Notes under the pieces: generated by a model
Told to the model about the DNA's origin: nothing
The model's database searches: none
The model's input: only the letters and a program-made list of their open reading frames with translations
Position numbers and translations under genes: made by a program
NCBI RefSeq assembly: GCF_002042975.1
Contig: NW_018148831.1
Coordinates: 889,514-953,513, forward strand
Source of the DNA: Orbicella faveolata
Lineage: Eukaryota > Cnidaria > Anthozoa > Scleractinia > Merulinidae
Reading direction: 5' to 3'
Length of the DNA stretch: 64,000 nt
Shown here: in pieces, positions 12,401 through 23,000 of the stretch
Layout of the letters: each line of letters opens with the position of its first letter
Position numbering within the stretch: the stretch's first letter is position 1

Positions 12401-12670
12401 ATCAGCACTCAGAGGACCAGACAATATTTCCATTTCGTCTAATTCAATAGCTATTGTTGAGTTTTGTTGGGGAGGAAATGAAACATTTCGATTGTTTGAT
12501 ATCTCTTCTGCTTCAAATGAGGCAGACATTTTTCTATGTAGAACGTTAACCAAGATAAGAGTCGTATCGACTTTTCGATGTTCAAAGCCGACAATAACAC
12601 TTAGCGAGGCGGTTAGTCCGCTGATGTATAGACAGATCTGTTGGAAGTTTGAGGAATTAATAGAAGACAT
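246..12670 (-). CDS. TRPC-type cation channel gene A (3' end off window; duplicated exon triplet)
   Basis: Predicted plasma-membrane, PLC-linked non-selective cation channel of the TRPC family. Exons on the minus strand are 12,670/12,529-11,531 (ankyrin repeats and TRP_2), 7,182-6,885 (pre-S1/S1), 6,071-5,561 (S2-S5), 5,150-4,955 (pore, S6), 4,097-3,939 (TRP box, PPPFN), then a second set 2,260-1,762, 1,343-1,148 and 404-246. Every exon is bounded by AG and GT, and phases 0, 1, 2, 0 join cleanly, giving 721 residues with the inner set or 717 with the outer set before the 3' exons leave the window. Family marks are the stretch KLNTYRALASPLYIS, the S4-S5 linker STLGPLHLSL, the pore LFWALFG, the S6 motif NLLIAMLSNTYKKV and LPPPFN. 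The gene lies head-to-tail behind TRPC-B with about 1.3 kb between the B stop and the first possible A start. Family assignment is firm; exact family member and splice choice are inferred. Confidence 0.88.
1148..1343 (-). CDS. TRPC-A exon 4' (outer copy): pore and S6
   Basis: 196 nt, same borders and phases as the inner copy. It encodes STLFWALFGHVDMSTF and IASVLVAMNLLIAMLSNTYK. It differs from the inner copy at roughly a fifth of residues, clustered before and at the start of S6 (FAAFCIA versus FATYSLA). Confidence 0.88.
1762..2260 (-). CDS. TRPC-A exon 3' (outer copy): S2 to S5
   Basis: 499 nt with the same phases as the inner copy (12 nt shorter, so frame is kept). It is preceded by a long T tract and CCTAG acceptor. 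It encodes ITGIWVIGIAVQEIKHALHQ and EASHVLLVDSTLGPLHLSL. It is open throughout, with many amino-acid differences from the inner copy, which argues against a recent dead copy. Confidence 0.88.
2446..2582. mobile_element. Short fold-back (MITE-like) element
   Basis: Two arms of about 60 bases are near-perfect inverted complements around a small loop (GATATCCGGAATAATCAAGG on the left, its complement before TTTCGGATATC on the right). The outer tips are CAATTATTGGATGAG and CTCATAATTG. There is no coding capacity. It lies in TRPC-A intronic DNA. Confidence 0.7.
2713..2760. repeat. 48-bp palindrome
   Basis: The central 36 bases (2,719-2,754), built on CACTAATCTGCTAGCAGATT, read the same on both strands. 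The match extends to CTAC and GTAG at the edges with a single mismatched pair. Confidence 0.8.
3148..3433. mobile_element. Fold-back element with inner hairpin
   Basis: Outer tips TTTTTACGA and TCGTAAAAA are inverted. An inner hairpin at 3,202-3,354 pairs GTGTTATTGTCCGGCTTAGG with CCGGCCAATAACAT and contains CCTCGGCCTGCGGCCTCGGG near its centre. The right side adds a second small inverted motif around GACTCGCCCTACGGACTCGTC. It looks like an old non-autonomous DNA transposon; I have seen this repeat type in anthozoan DNA. Confidence 0.65.
3524..3880 (+). mobile_element. Ty3/Gypsy pol fossil, first piece
   Basis: Translated similarity to the RNase H end (ADTLSRLHLRET) and to the zinc-binding head of an integrase (FWNYRDELSVMEGLVFKGER, RIHTGHMG). 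It is an LTR retroelement fossil on the strand opposite to TRPC-A. Broken: no full pol and no 5' LTR were seen. It stops exactly where the inner TRPC-A duplication begins. Confidence 0.8.
3939..4097 (-). CDS. TRPC-A exon 5 (inner copy): TRP box and PPPFN
   Basis: 159 nt, phase 0 at both ends, acceptor TTCTTACAG. It encodes EEKDIKFKFARTRVWMYYVS, then ISALPPPFNLFP and WLARRYHWITK. The family TRP box EWKFAR reads KFKFAR here. The donor is GTAAAT, weaker than the GTAAG of the outer copy. Reading on past the donor meets a stop after a few codons, so intron retention would end the protein here. Confidence 0.88.
4439..4610. mobile_element. 172-bp fold-back element with visible empty site
   Basis: The ends are inverted (GGCCATTTCCGA and TCGGAAATGGGC), with TA on both sides. 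The core has TTCACATGCAAATTAAATTT and CATATGAATGGTTTTG. The partner duplication copy near 795-800 reads straight through without it, which proves an insertion after the TRPC-A duplication. A relative lies at 53,127-53,298. Confidence 0.8.
4955..5150 (-). CDS. TRPC-A exon 4 (inner copy): pore and S6
   Basis: 196 nt, phase 2 in and 0 out, donor GTAAGT. It encodes the pore helix and loop (GTLFWALFGHVEMSTF) and S6 (ASVLVALNLLIAMLSNTYKK). The residue after HV in the pore region is E here and D in the outer copy. The exon is fully open. Confidence 0.9.
5561..6071 (-). CDS. TRPC-A exon 3 (inner copy): S2 to S5
   Basis: 511 nt, phase 1 in and 2 out. It encodes S2 (IGIWVIGITVQEIKHALHQG), the conserved aromatic YLSAWWHLAV, S3, S4 (LLLSNSFYSFAVILTFFEAS), the S4-S5 linker and S5. 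The donor is the weak GTATCT, shared with the outer copy. Compared with the outer copy it has four extra residues in the S3-S4 loop (around WTVHVRQLLGS). Confidence 0.9.
6170..6545 (+). mobile_element. Ty3/Gypsy pol fossil, second piece
   Basis: Same strand as the piece at 3,524-3,880 and matching the extreme C-terminal part of Gypsy pol (NWKPATVLGQHSTPMSYTVR, SGRVVKPPVRL). Broken and partial. The space between the two pieces is filled by TRPC-A exon DNA, so one old element appears split by a host segment. It is probably old, since coding is degraded and no clear LTR pair remains. Confidence 0.75.
6613..6735 (+). mobile_element. Possible polypurine tract and partial 3' LTR of the Gypsy fossil
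   Basis: A purine run (AAGAAGAGAGA) just after the pol remnant is followed by TGTAATGTATGCG, a plausible LTR start. The right end is uncertain and no matching 5' LTR was found in the window, so this is tentative. Confidence 0.35.
6885..7182 (-). CDS. TRPC-A exon 2: pre-S1 and S1 segments
   Basis: 298 nt, phase 0 in and 1 out, with acceptor TTTTTTCAG and donor GTAAGT. It encodes FIAHPYSQVMLNSVVY, matching the TRPC lead-in to the membrane domain, then two hydrophobic stretches (KLVLVMLYTIVMPLCMLGYML and ASSVLWFLVIVTMSAFQD). It is the only copy of this exon in the window, so both downstream triplets would have to be joined to it. Confidence 0.9.
7878..8095. mobile_element. GC-rich hairpin element inside duplicated intron block
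   Basis: Begins with a hairpin (arms GCGGCCC and GGGCCGC, outer GCGGAGCCCC with GCGGGGC) flanked by TATAGC and GCTATA. It ends with a second inverted motif (AGGAGCCATAAT / ATTATGGCTCCT). The region is absent from the partner intron block, which supports an insertion. Confidence 0.5.
8410..9390. repeat. Minisatellite, 14-bp unit TGCGGATGACAAAA, with orientation switch
   Basis: About 60 imperfect copies of the unit run from 8,440 to about 9,230 (variants GAAGACAA, GATGGCAA). A shorter run at about 9,255-9,390 is in reverse complement (ATCCGCATTTTGTC). A longer unit that ends in CTTCATRGGTTAATTTCCCC occurs twice (about 8,884-8,990 and 9,149-9,255), giving a higher-order repeat near 265 bp. All three minus-strand frames stay open for 160 codons or more only because the unit lacks stops; it is not a gene. 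Confidence 0.92.
9812..9865 (-). CDS. Possible 54-nt extra or relic exon in TRPC-A intron 1
   Basis: An 18-codon open stretch (KKLFRAHALNIASLERCL) lies between a CTACAG acceptor and a GTGAGT donor, phase 0 at both ends, so it could be spliced between exons 1 and 2 without shifting frame. It sits at the edge of a duplicated block whose other copy ends at the true end of exon 1. The two exon tails share some bases and the pattern K-LR-LN-A, so it is probably a decayed copy of the exon 1 tail. Whether it is still used is unknown. Confidence 0.35.
10430..11490. repeat. Intron block duplicated at 7,325-9,800 (shorter copy)
   Basis: This compact copy lies directly next to exon 1 of TRPC-A. It lacks the hairpin element and the minisatellite, so those entered the other copy after duplication or were lost here. 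Confidence 0.75.
11531..12670 (-). CDS. TRPC-A exon 1: ankyrin repeats and TRP_2 domain
   Basis: One unbroken exon carries the cytosolic N-terminus. Two Met codons are possible: 12,670, with a weak context, or 12,529, with A at -3 (MSASFEAEE). The second gives exactly 333 codons and phase 0 at the GTAAG donor. Counting from it, ankyrin-like repeats cover roughly residues 41-181 (PLSADEEAFFEAVQSGD, VNCRNTNGETALQIAV). The TRP_2 segment follows at about 200-270 (LVKLNTYRALASPLYIS, SAQCENFSIQLLDECR). The C-terminal end LNLAIKHHNVK joins FIAHPYSQ of the next exon, as TRPC proteins read at this point. Confidence 0.92.
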
Positions 12671-13975
12671 GCGGTTTCTCTTTACGGTTGAGCAGCATCT
12701 TTAGTTCCACTTCCGTGATTCATTTACGTTGTTTAGTAATGAGACCAATTATTATTCAAACACCTGACTTTAACGAGGGTTCAAAAAAAGCCATCCATTT
12801 TAAAGATATAAATCGCTGAGGTTTGTTTTCATATACCTTCGAAACCTGAAAACTAATAATAATAGAAAACTACTAACTCTACTGAAAGGAAATGGCATTT
12901 CTTGAACGGCTCAGGGTTCTGTAGACTACTGATATAAGGGAACTTAAGCAAACCACGGCGACGATGGCAACGAGAACGCCACCAAACAAAAGGTATAAAG
13001 AGGAAAACAATGGCTGTACACTTGCGTTATCAAACTTTGCACATTTCTTTGCCGTCCTCTGTAAAACAACAACGCGAAATGACCAAGTTCTGCGTAGTCT
13101 GAGGAGCGCAAACGACACGGCTAATTATTCGAATTTCCATTCGCAAATATTTCACCTGAGCACGATTTTAGAGCCATCAGTACACTGAACAGATGTAGAC
13201 AATTGCGAAATTCGAAGGTAAAATGTGACTAGGCGTCGTCGTCGTCGCCGTCACCGTCGTCTTTACTTTCTTGGGCGGCTCCGTATTCGGTAGACCACTG
13301 ATAATGACACTGCATTCCAATTTTCCAAAGCTAGAAGCGGACTATAACCTTTACACTGCGTATTGGACAACCCTCACCAGCAGAGAACAGGACGCGTTTG
13401 CTGTTGTTCGCAACAAGATTATCTCAGTAATTCGTTGTAATTGATTGACCACTAATCACAAGTAACATTTTGATTAAAATTTGCATAATCGTCTTTTTCA
13501 CCTAACGCATAAATATGGCTACGAGGTTAATGAAAATTCAACCAACGAGAAAAATATATTAATAGAGAGAAACAAGAAAATTATATCAGGGTATTTTTCC
13601 TTTTAATGCGCGTTTGAAACTGTGAACATGTACAAAACCGAACACGTTATAAAACTCGCTCCCTCTGACACCAAAAGCAAGGACAGCAGCGCAGCTAAAA
13701 GGAACAAACAGTCACAAGCTACAATGTGAATCTGGCTTAAGATAAAAGAATTCTTAAAAATTTCTAAATGAAATAGTATGGACATCATTGTCGACTTGAT
13801 GTAGTCAATTGGACATAGCAGGTCATGAGACGAGCCAAATGGCACGAAACCCTTTGATGGAGAGCAACTCAACATGATGCTTCTATTTTTACCTTATAAC
13901 CAATGATTAAACAAGTTCTTGAATCTAAAGGAATTATGTACGTTATTTTTTGTAACTCTACCAAAAAAAATGATT
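12671..13975. other. Intergenic space between TRPC-B stop and TRPC-A start
   Basis: About 1.3 kb that should hold the TRPC-B 3' end and the TRPC-A promoter. No convincing exon was seen. A short GTC-rich simple repeat lies near 13,231-13,262. An AATAAA on the minus strand overlaps the TRPC-B stop codon, which may or may not act in polyadenylation. Confidence 0.6.
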
Positions 13976-14068
13976 TTATTTTTGTTGTAAGCGACTCAGC
14001 CATCCCAACGTTTTCGGCTTTTGTTCTTCGGAAGCTGGTGACGAGTCCTTGGCGGTCGACGATTCGTC
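13976..14068 (-). CDS. TRPC-B last exon
   Basis: 93 nt including the stop TAA, acceptor TGGTTGCAG, phase 0. It encodes [20 protein letters not shown] then [10 protein letters not shown]. It has no similarity I recognise; it is placed here by phase, strand and position. Confidence 0.65.
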   Translation of the reverse strand, partial: DESSTAKDSSPASEEQKPKTLGWLSRLQQK

Positions 14069-17000
14069 CTGCAACCAGAAGCCAAACATTGAATACAGAG
14101 TGACTGAACATGATCAGATAATAAGAAGGCCAAAGCCATTGAAGTAACGTTTTCTTTTATAACCACTTCACCGCTTCAGAGTCTGGTCAACCCTGCATTG
14201 TCTAATTCCCAGCCATTATTTGGGTCATCACACAACGCTTCTGCTCACTTGGCGAGGAGCAGCGTTACGTTGCAACGAAACAAGTAAAGGCTTCGAGGAA
14301 GACTATACGTTAAGCGGTCACCTACGTATTATACTAGTACTATTATACCGGGGAGCAGGGATGGCGCAATGGTGAGAGCGCTCGCCTCCCACAAATGCGG
14401 CTAGGGTTCGATGCAGGCCCGTTGCCGTACGTGGGTTGAGTTTGTTGTTGGTTCTCGCCTTGCTCCGAGGGTTTTTTTCTTCGGTTTCCTTCCTCCGCAA
14501 AAACCAACATCTCCAAATTTCAATTCGACCAAGACAGAGGACCCGCATGAAACCAGCTACGGCTTATTTGGCTTCTTCTCTAAATATTAAAATTTATTTT
14601 ATTAGTGCAGATATGTATTTCGCTCTCTGAATTGATTTCCGATTATTTCGTGATTATGTTGGTTGACAATATGTTCAAAGCACGCAAGTCGTCCATGAGT
14701 CACCCAATGAGTGTCCGTGTTTTGATCCATGACGTCATAATTATCTGATGTGTGACGTCACTAACCTGACTGTTTCCTCCGAAAGCTTTGAGTACATTAT
14801 TGAGCAGACGTCGATCTCTTGCCTGACGAGAACTGAAAAAGTAGCGATCAATGAGGTTCTTCAGGACTTTGTCACGCTATAAAACAACAAGAATATGCAA
14901 GGAGATTAAAGCTGTTGTCCCGCCGAAGAGGGGGGTTGTCATGTTAAAGGAGCAGGGATGCCCGTCGGCCGATTTGAAATCCGAATTGAATATTTGCAGA
15001 CACGTAGTGATACTAATGACAATAAAGACATTAAGAAATTTTGTAGGTTCTACACCAATCTGTCTAAACCATCGACACAGTATAACGACAATCCTAAAAC
15101 ATACTTCGGTGGATTATTGAGACCAAAATCGTCAATTTATTCCTTCAATCGAAAAGATAAACATCTCCATCCTTTAACCTGTAAGTCTCCCCCACCCCTA
15201 CCCTGGGGGAAGTTCGTCAAGGTTCACGACAAACGAAGTTTAGTACGGAACTGTTTTTGGTTACAATGTTGCACTTAATCAATCAGACGTAAAACGAAGA
15301 AGCTAGGGTCGTAAAAAACACGAGGAATGTTGCGGATACATTTCAGTGATGACTGTTATTCATTTTAGTCCGTGTGACCATACGAAGAGTTTTGTTCCAT
15401 ATCAGTTAAGATATCCCTGTAGGATGTCTTAATATTATCGAAACAGATACATATTTTCGAGATTTGTAGTTAAAACAGGGCTTATATAGTATTCCCGGCT
15501 AGTAAGTAAGCCACGAGTGACAGGTGCGGTGTCCTCATGGTTAATAGACCGCTGGACTCCGGATCGAGTGGTTTGAGTTCGAGCCGTGGCCGGGGTCATT
15601 TTTGCGTTGCGTTCCTGCATGGGCAAGACACTTTTCCCTCACAGTGCCTCTCTCTACCAAGGTGTATAAAAAAGTACTGGAGAATTAAATGCCGAGGGTA
15701 ACCCTGCGATGGACTGTAGCATCAAATGTACGGGGGAAGTAGATATACTCCTCTTTACGTTATACTACAGAAACCAGGAAAAGCTCCGGCTGTATGGACC
15801 ACTGAGACTATTTCCATTGTCTACTTCATTACCTCAAGCATATCCTCGTCTTCTTCAATCACTTCTTCACTCGACTCCAGGTCATCATAACGTTCTCTCT
15901 GCAATTTAAAAAAAGTTCATGAATGACCGCCCGCCACAAGAAAACAGCAGGCAACCCAGCCATCAAAACAAATGAAGTGAATGTATCAAGTGTATATACC
16001 ATACCGAGCAGTCAAGTCTTGAAAGTAATAATGACAATAAAATGACGGAAACCCCTAGTAGGGCGGGCCGCAGGGTTGTGATAAATTTACAACTGATACA
16101 TTAGTGATGCCTTAATTGTTACGATTTGTTCAAAAAGGTTTTGATCTACTATACTTTTACTTTCACCACGAAAATATACTGCACTTTATAATATATGATA
16201 ACACTCTCCACGCGTAACACCTGTGAGGTCAAATTCTCGATTGTCAAAACCGGGTAAACAAAAGCGAATTATAAAGCAACAACGTCTTACGCACCTTTTG
16301 AAATTTTATCCTGTCGTAACAGCGTTTGCAGAATTCAATGAAATACTTCCCGCTGGGCAGAAGGTTAAACGGCGGCGGAACGACACTTCCCTTGTCAACA
16401 TACTGCATCCACATGCCTGTTCTAGAAAACTTCCACTGAATGTCAGCATCATCCTAGATTGATGCAAGTTAAACAGAATAAACTCAAATCAAACTGGGTA
16501 CCCTTGAAACTTCATATGGATCCGGAGAGGGGTACTTAATTCATGGTGTCTTAGCTACGGCGAGAAAAAGACGGGGTGGCGAGGAGGTGGAGCGCGCGTG
16601 GTGGTGGGGGGGGGGGGNCGTTTCCCCTGGCAACTTTCTCGGCAAAAAATTCAAAATGGCTTCCCTTATAATTTCCCGCCAAAAATAATTTGAACATCAT
16701 TTCATGCAAAAAAGTTGGAAGTAAAACGCCAATTTGTTTTCTATCCTCAAAAAAAAATCCGAAAAAGATATTTCAACCTCTTTGCTTGTATAAAACAATT
16801 TTGAACCGAGCTAATCATCAAAGAAACATTTTCACTTTTTCCAAACTCTTTTGCACGAGATGATGTCTCGGATAAAAACCTTTTTCAACTAATTCTCGTT
16901 TGTAACACAGGACAAATTGAACCAAACACGTCAAAAAAATTATCCCATCCTAAACAATCTGTAACAACAGCTATGAAGTTTTGGAGTAATACAGAAAATT

Positions 17001-20000
17001 TTAACTGTTGTTTAGCCATGCAACAATTGCTCGTGTTGTTACTGTTAGCTGATTTCAGGTTTTATTTTGATTTTAACAACAACTTCAACAACTTCAACAA
17101 TTCAGAAATCAGCACAATGTAATTTGGTGTCTTAATTTTTTTAAAATTTGCCTTCATGCAATGTGCTGTGTTACAACGAGCACCAGCGGTAAAAGATCTT
17201 CATCTACTTACTAAACATTTTTCAAAAACCGGCTTATTATAACACCCAAGTGCCTGGTTGAAGCGATTCAATTCTGAAAGTTAAAACCCACCCTTAACGC
17301 GAACATGAGGATAAAATAAACAAAAAAACGAGATAAAGGTTATACGGACAACAATAAACAAAACGAAATGAAGGACAAACAATTCTGAAAGCGAAAACAC
17401 GCATCGGAACTAATATGAAACCCGGTTGAAATTCGCTTTTTCATCTTGTTTGATTCGTTCAGTAAAGACATTCTCAAATTGCATCATAGTTTACAACTGT
17501 GCAGCCGAATAATCATTGCAGGTTTTATTTTATCGTTTTGTTGACATAAAATAGCAAAAGGATAATAAAAAGTGAAAAGCTATCAAAAACACTGCTGAAT
17601 TTACAAACGAATTTGAGATCGAAATATTTTTAAAATCAGATCAGAAAATAATTTCCGAATTCTTTATTCTCGCTATGTATAACAGAAGAAAGTGATAACA
17701 CTTTAAAATTATGAAGACAATGTCCAAGCCAAGTTATTCATTGCATTTTTTTCCCAAAAGACTGTATTTCGTCGAGTGATAGCACAGGAAAGCAATTTTG
17801 ATTTAAAATTATGAAAGTAAACAAGACAATTGTGAAGCCAAATAAATGATTCAGGTTTCTACTTTCCAAAAATTGAAAAGTTAACACAGAGAGAACTCAA
17901 TGAAATTATTCATCAGCGAAATTTGTTTATTTTTTTTTTTTTGGTCTGTACAATAAGAAAACTGAAAATCCTGACTTTGTTTGGACAGCAAACCAGACAA
18001 TTGTTTCACTGACTTAATGACTGCGTGTTGTTTCTGTTTTGGAACATAAAAAAGTTATCGACATAAGTAATACTTGACAAAATAACGCGGTTAATTTGGC
18101 TGTTTTTTTTGTGTGATTAGGTTGTCCGTATAACCGAAAACTGGAAACACTAACTTAATCTAGACCTGTTAATCTCTCTAACCAGGCATTAGGGTTTGTA
18201 ACAAGCACTCAAAATATGACAAGAGAACATAGCCCTGTATAAACATTCTCCGCCCGGACGTTCACCAAACGAAAACAAGCCAAAATGAAAACTACCTATG
18301 TACTTTGCGTTGTATAAACAAATTTGTTTTTATTAACAAATGGTTTGAACCCTGAAGTTAAGTAGTTCGTCAGTATGGTGTAAGAGTAATTCTCAAAACC
18401 AGTAAAGAGTAGTTGTTGATGATGGGCGTTTCCAGTCGGGTGAAAAGTTGTTTGTGCTGAAACTGTTTGGTACGGTTAGACTCGCGCGATGTTTGTAAAC
18501 AGCGATAGCAAAGTCAGTTACAGTCAGATTTCATTATGATTAGAAAATATCAGTTGTCTCTGAGCGAAACCCAAGTTCGTTCAAATTAGTTTAGTCGAGG
18601 TCGCGAATGATTCGTTTGTAACGAGGCGGTCATTGTCCTAAATTAGTAAAACAGATTTTCAAATCATTCGCTGCATGTTATTTATAGTCTTGTACTGAAA
18701 TCAACCCATTGAGCAGAGCATCAGTCAGTTGTACAGTTTGTTAGTAAATAATGCCGGCGACAGTGGAGTAATTTTTGAAATCATCGATTATTAGTGTACA
18801 GTCAGTCAGTCAGTCAGTCAGTCAGTCAGGGTTCCACGCGAAAAATAAAAAAAAGAAAAGAAAGACTGAAACTTGCGATGTTTTGGAGAAATCTGCTCTT
18901 TTATCAAAAAGGCCATATTCTCTTGTTTACTACAGTTGTACAGTTGATGCAGCAAAACTGAATCTTTTAAGGTGGCTCTATCCATTGTATCGTACACATC
19001 AAATAAACATGATCTTTTACCTGCAATTTTCCCTTGTTAGTTTCAGTTGTTGATTTTAACATCAATATAGTCAATCCTTTTATCTCTCAACAGAATTCGT
19101 CTATAGTCCGTAGTTTCTTAACTCTCACGTTTTGCAGTGCCACCTTTGAAAAATATTATTTCTGCAGCATCAACTGAAGTTGTTAAATACAGTTACGTAT
19201 AAATCACCGACTGCTTTGCAGACATGACTAAAAGACCTCGAGAAATCAGCGTTAAAGAATCGCGAACACTCTTCTCCAAAAGCTAGACTTATCAAATGAA
19301 CTATAAAATTTTCATCAATATTCGAGGTTCAATAATATATAAAATTGCATGAACTCAAGACATTAACCAAGAATTTACTCCGCCCGAGATGAACTAAATC
19401 AAAATTAAGTGAACGCTATCAAGGTTCGCAATAATGTCTGCAAAAGAATCGGCAAATGGTGACTGAAATTGAAGTACTTCGTTTACCATATTTCCCAGTC
19501 TCTAACTGAGGCATTTTTTTCGCCGATTCAGAATACTGTTAGTGTGCGATGTGACGAGTCGAGAGTGATGATCCTTTCCAGTTTAAAGTATTTCCTTCCA
19601 TTTTCCAGTCTCTTAATGAAGTCAATTTTTATCCGTTCCAAACAATCACTGTACAATTATTCCCTAACAAATTTAACTAGACATTGTTCAGCCACCATTT
19701 TTATTAGCTATCTAACAATTTCAAAGTTCTTATCTTTGAAGAATTCCTCCTAATTCGGTGATTCCAGTTTGTCCACTCCATCAGCTTCGTTGGCCTGCCA
19801 GAACTGAATTCCTGGAAACAGAAATGAAAAAGTCCAAGATCAGCAAATGCTCAAGCGTTAAAAAATAATGCACGTTGTAAAAGCTTCAGTCGACTCGAAT
19901 ACAATACAAATAGCAGCGAGTCTACAAATTAAACGGGCAAAGCAAAAATCTTACAGTTCAGTTATGGTACAACATGTACAAACATTCCAAAAGCAAGTAA

Positions 20001-23000
20001 ACTAAACGAAATAAGGAAAAACTTTGCAGAACAATAACGAAATGTTACCTCCAAAACCTAACGCCGAACCTTAAGAAATCTAAATGGCCCAGTGCAATTT
20101 CATGATGAGGTTAAATTTTAGCGCGCGTTTTTTTTTCTTTGAACAGGTAAATGATTTCTCATCTCCATTTGTCTCTCGTCTTGGCTTCAGCGTTTGGTCA
20201 GGCAAATTTGACCACTAAACATCCGAAATTTCAGTTAAATATTACGGAGCATTAGCTTTTGCAGGAGTATCATTCAAATTGGCCGCTCTTGAAATATTAC
20301 AAACGTGGAATTGAAGATACCGCTTTGCTGTCCTGTTTCAAGATGCGACGCTCAAAGCAAACAGCCATTGCACGTGTTCACTCGTATGGGTAACATTTTG
20401 ATACTGAAGTGGCTTTCGAAATAAAACAAAGCGACTGTTTTCCAAAAGAATCGCTTACCTTCAGTTGGAATCGAATGATGACTTCTCTCCTAGCATAACG
20501 TCCTTCCAGCATTAAGCATCTTCTTCCTTCAGGAGTACAATTGGCCCTTGGCCGGACGACACGTCTTCACTCATCAACAAACAGTTTAAAATGTGCAAAA
20601 CTCTTCGATTGCTATGAATATGGATTAGAAACTCACGCCAATCGCTGACAAACACGGCCCAAATCCGACGCGGAAATTTGTTTGCACACTTTTTCTGCCA
20701 GCGAATCAGGAACCGCGAAAAAAGAAAAAAGAAAGAAAATCGTGCGTTTGTTTATCCAAGTGACAAGGATATTTTTTGTGAGCATTCCATCTTGTTTTGC
20801 TTACCATGTTGTTACTAATAAATTAAACTATTCTTTAAAATCTTAGTATTTGGAAAAGTTAGCAAAAATCATGCAAAAAAAGACGAAAAAACAAAACAAA
20901 ACAAAAGTGTGTCTGAAAGAGAAATGTGTTTGAAAGCAGAAAAAAATATATATATTACAGGAATATCAAGTAAATCATGTTTGAAATGAAGTACAGCAGG
21001 GGCGCGTTGCTCGAAAGCCGTTTAACGCTAATCCTGGATTAAAAGTTAACCGAGGTATTAATTTTTCTTGCATAAAAATGCTTTCACTGCCTACGTTTTG
21101 TGTAGTTTGAGATTATTCAATTAACTCAGGAGGCCAAACAATATAAACAGAAAACCTCACCGCAAAGCTAAAAAAACTCAAATCTAAATTCTCGCTTCTC
21201 CTGGGTTAACTAATTGATCAGGCTTTGAACAACCCGGACCAGGATTTCAAGCTGTAGAATATTGATTAGGAACTGGTCAAAAAGGATGAGGGGGTAGGGG
21301 GTGGGGGTGGAGGCGCCGTAGCAAAGAGGAGGTAAATCATCAGTTTTGAGCCCTTAGCAACTGAGGGGTGGGTCGTTCAATTATCAGGTATCATAGTCTT
21401 TTGTAGCCACCCATAGCGTTGGTTCATCCTATTTTATAACAGGAACTGAAAGTAATTAATATTAATAATCAAAGTCTAGAGACGACTGCAACAGTTTAAC
21501 ACACATTTACTCGGATATTGTGCGTTTTCCTGTCACCTCGTTGGCCTAGAAAATAGCCGCGTTTTCGTTCGCTTGAGTAGCTTTGATATCACAATGACTT
21601 AGTAATCACGTTGAAATCTATAATGATAAGACATCGGTTAAATATAACGTTCCGTTCAATTCTAGCCTCTTCCAGGGGTTCAGTTAAAGGGGACGCAGCG
21701 CGAAAAATAGCGCGCGAGAAAACAAAAAAAAGCGCGGAAGAGGCTAGTTCTACGGTTTAGTCTATAGACTTGAAAGTGCTCAGGAATTTTTTCCTCGTAT
21801 TGTACATTCAATGTGTAGAAAAATGCAAGATTTGCAGGTCCAGGAAGGGACAACCTTATGTGAGGAAAGAGTTGAAAATCGATACTCAATAGCTAAAAAC
21901 CGGTGAAGACGCCTTAGGATTTCGCTTGAAAATATTATTCTTATAGAGTGTTAAAGCGAGAAAAAATGAACTAGGAGAATTCTTTCCGTTTCTCACTTTC
22001 CAGAATGACGTTCGTCTTGTTTACAGTTATATTGAAAGGTTGCTTTGCCAAATAAGTGTATGCTATAGCCTGTTGCCGTGCAAATTCGCAATTAGCCAAT
22101 CAGAAGCCGTGTCTACTACCTGATATCCTAAGATATCAAGTCACTGACCTGATATGGCTACAGTATGCTTACTTCTGGGTCGAATTTGGGTAAAGCAAAT
22201 ACCTAATCGTACTATTTTGGTATGCTTCAGAGGCATATCAGGCACGTTGGGTCGACTCGCCGTGGATATTTTGGCTCAACTACGTCTTGCCAAAATACGA
22301 ACCATGGCTCGACCACACTCGCCTGATATGCCACCGAAGCGTACCAAAAAGGTACGATTAGGTATAAAAACTCTGTTTCAAACAATCTTTATAAAAGATG
22401 GTCCTCCGGAGAAATGGTGGCCGAGGGAGATGGAACACCGAAACTCCAGAGCGGCGACTCGCGCGGGGCGGGGTCGGACGACATCGAGACGACAAGGGAA
22501 ACTTAGGGGGTATGATGCGATGCATGTATTTCATCTATCTATGAGAGCATACGTCTGAGTAAAGAGAAGATCTTATAGCTTAAAGAATATAGTGATTAAA
22601 GTTGGAAACAGAAGTCCAGAGGAACAGGAGACCGAGACCGCGTCCACACAGCGCTGGAGAATTTTGAAAAAGGCATTTTCGCTCTGAAAACGCGTCGAAT
22701 GTTTTCCGTCCACACTACGCCGGAAGAATTTGAAAACGCAACAATCACCGCTCATTTTGGATTTAAGTTTGAAGGAAACTCGGGCAGGGCCGGAAGTCAC
22801 GTGATTATCGTGACCTCATTGTTTTCGAAAAGCTCCGTTTTCAAAATGTTTTCCGTCCACACTGAAACGCCAATCCATTGCTTTCAAATTTCTCCGGTTT
22901 GAAGAGTGTTTTCCAAAAGCGTCATTTTCGTGACGGATTAGTGTGGACGGTAGACAAAACCGAGGAAAAGAAGCTGCGTTTTTAACGCCTTAACGTTATT

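Noticed and set aside
14350-14420. Possible tRNA gene
   Set aside because: A box and B box are present, but no closed cloverleaf, and the sequence continues into a SINE body.
15535-15610. Possible tRNA gene
   Set aside because: It is the head of a SINE with the usual long body and no acceptor stem match.
22154-22558. 134-codon plus-strand frame
   Set aside because: It runs through a fold-back element and has no domain similarity.
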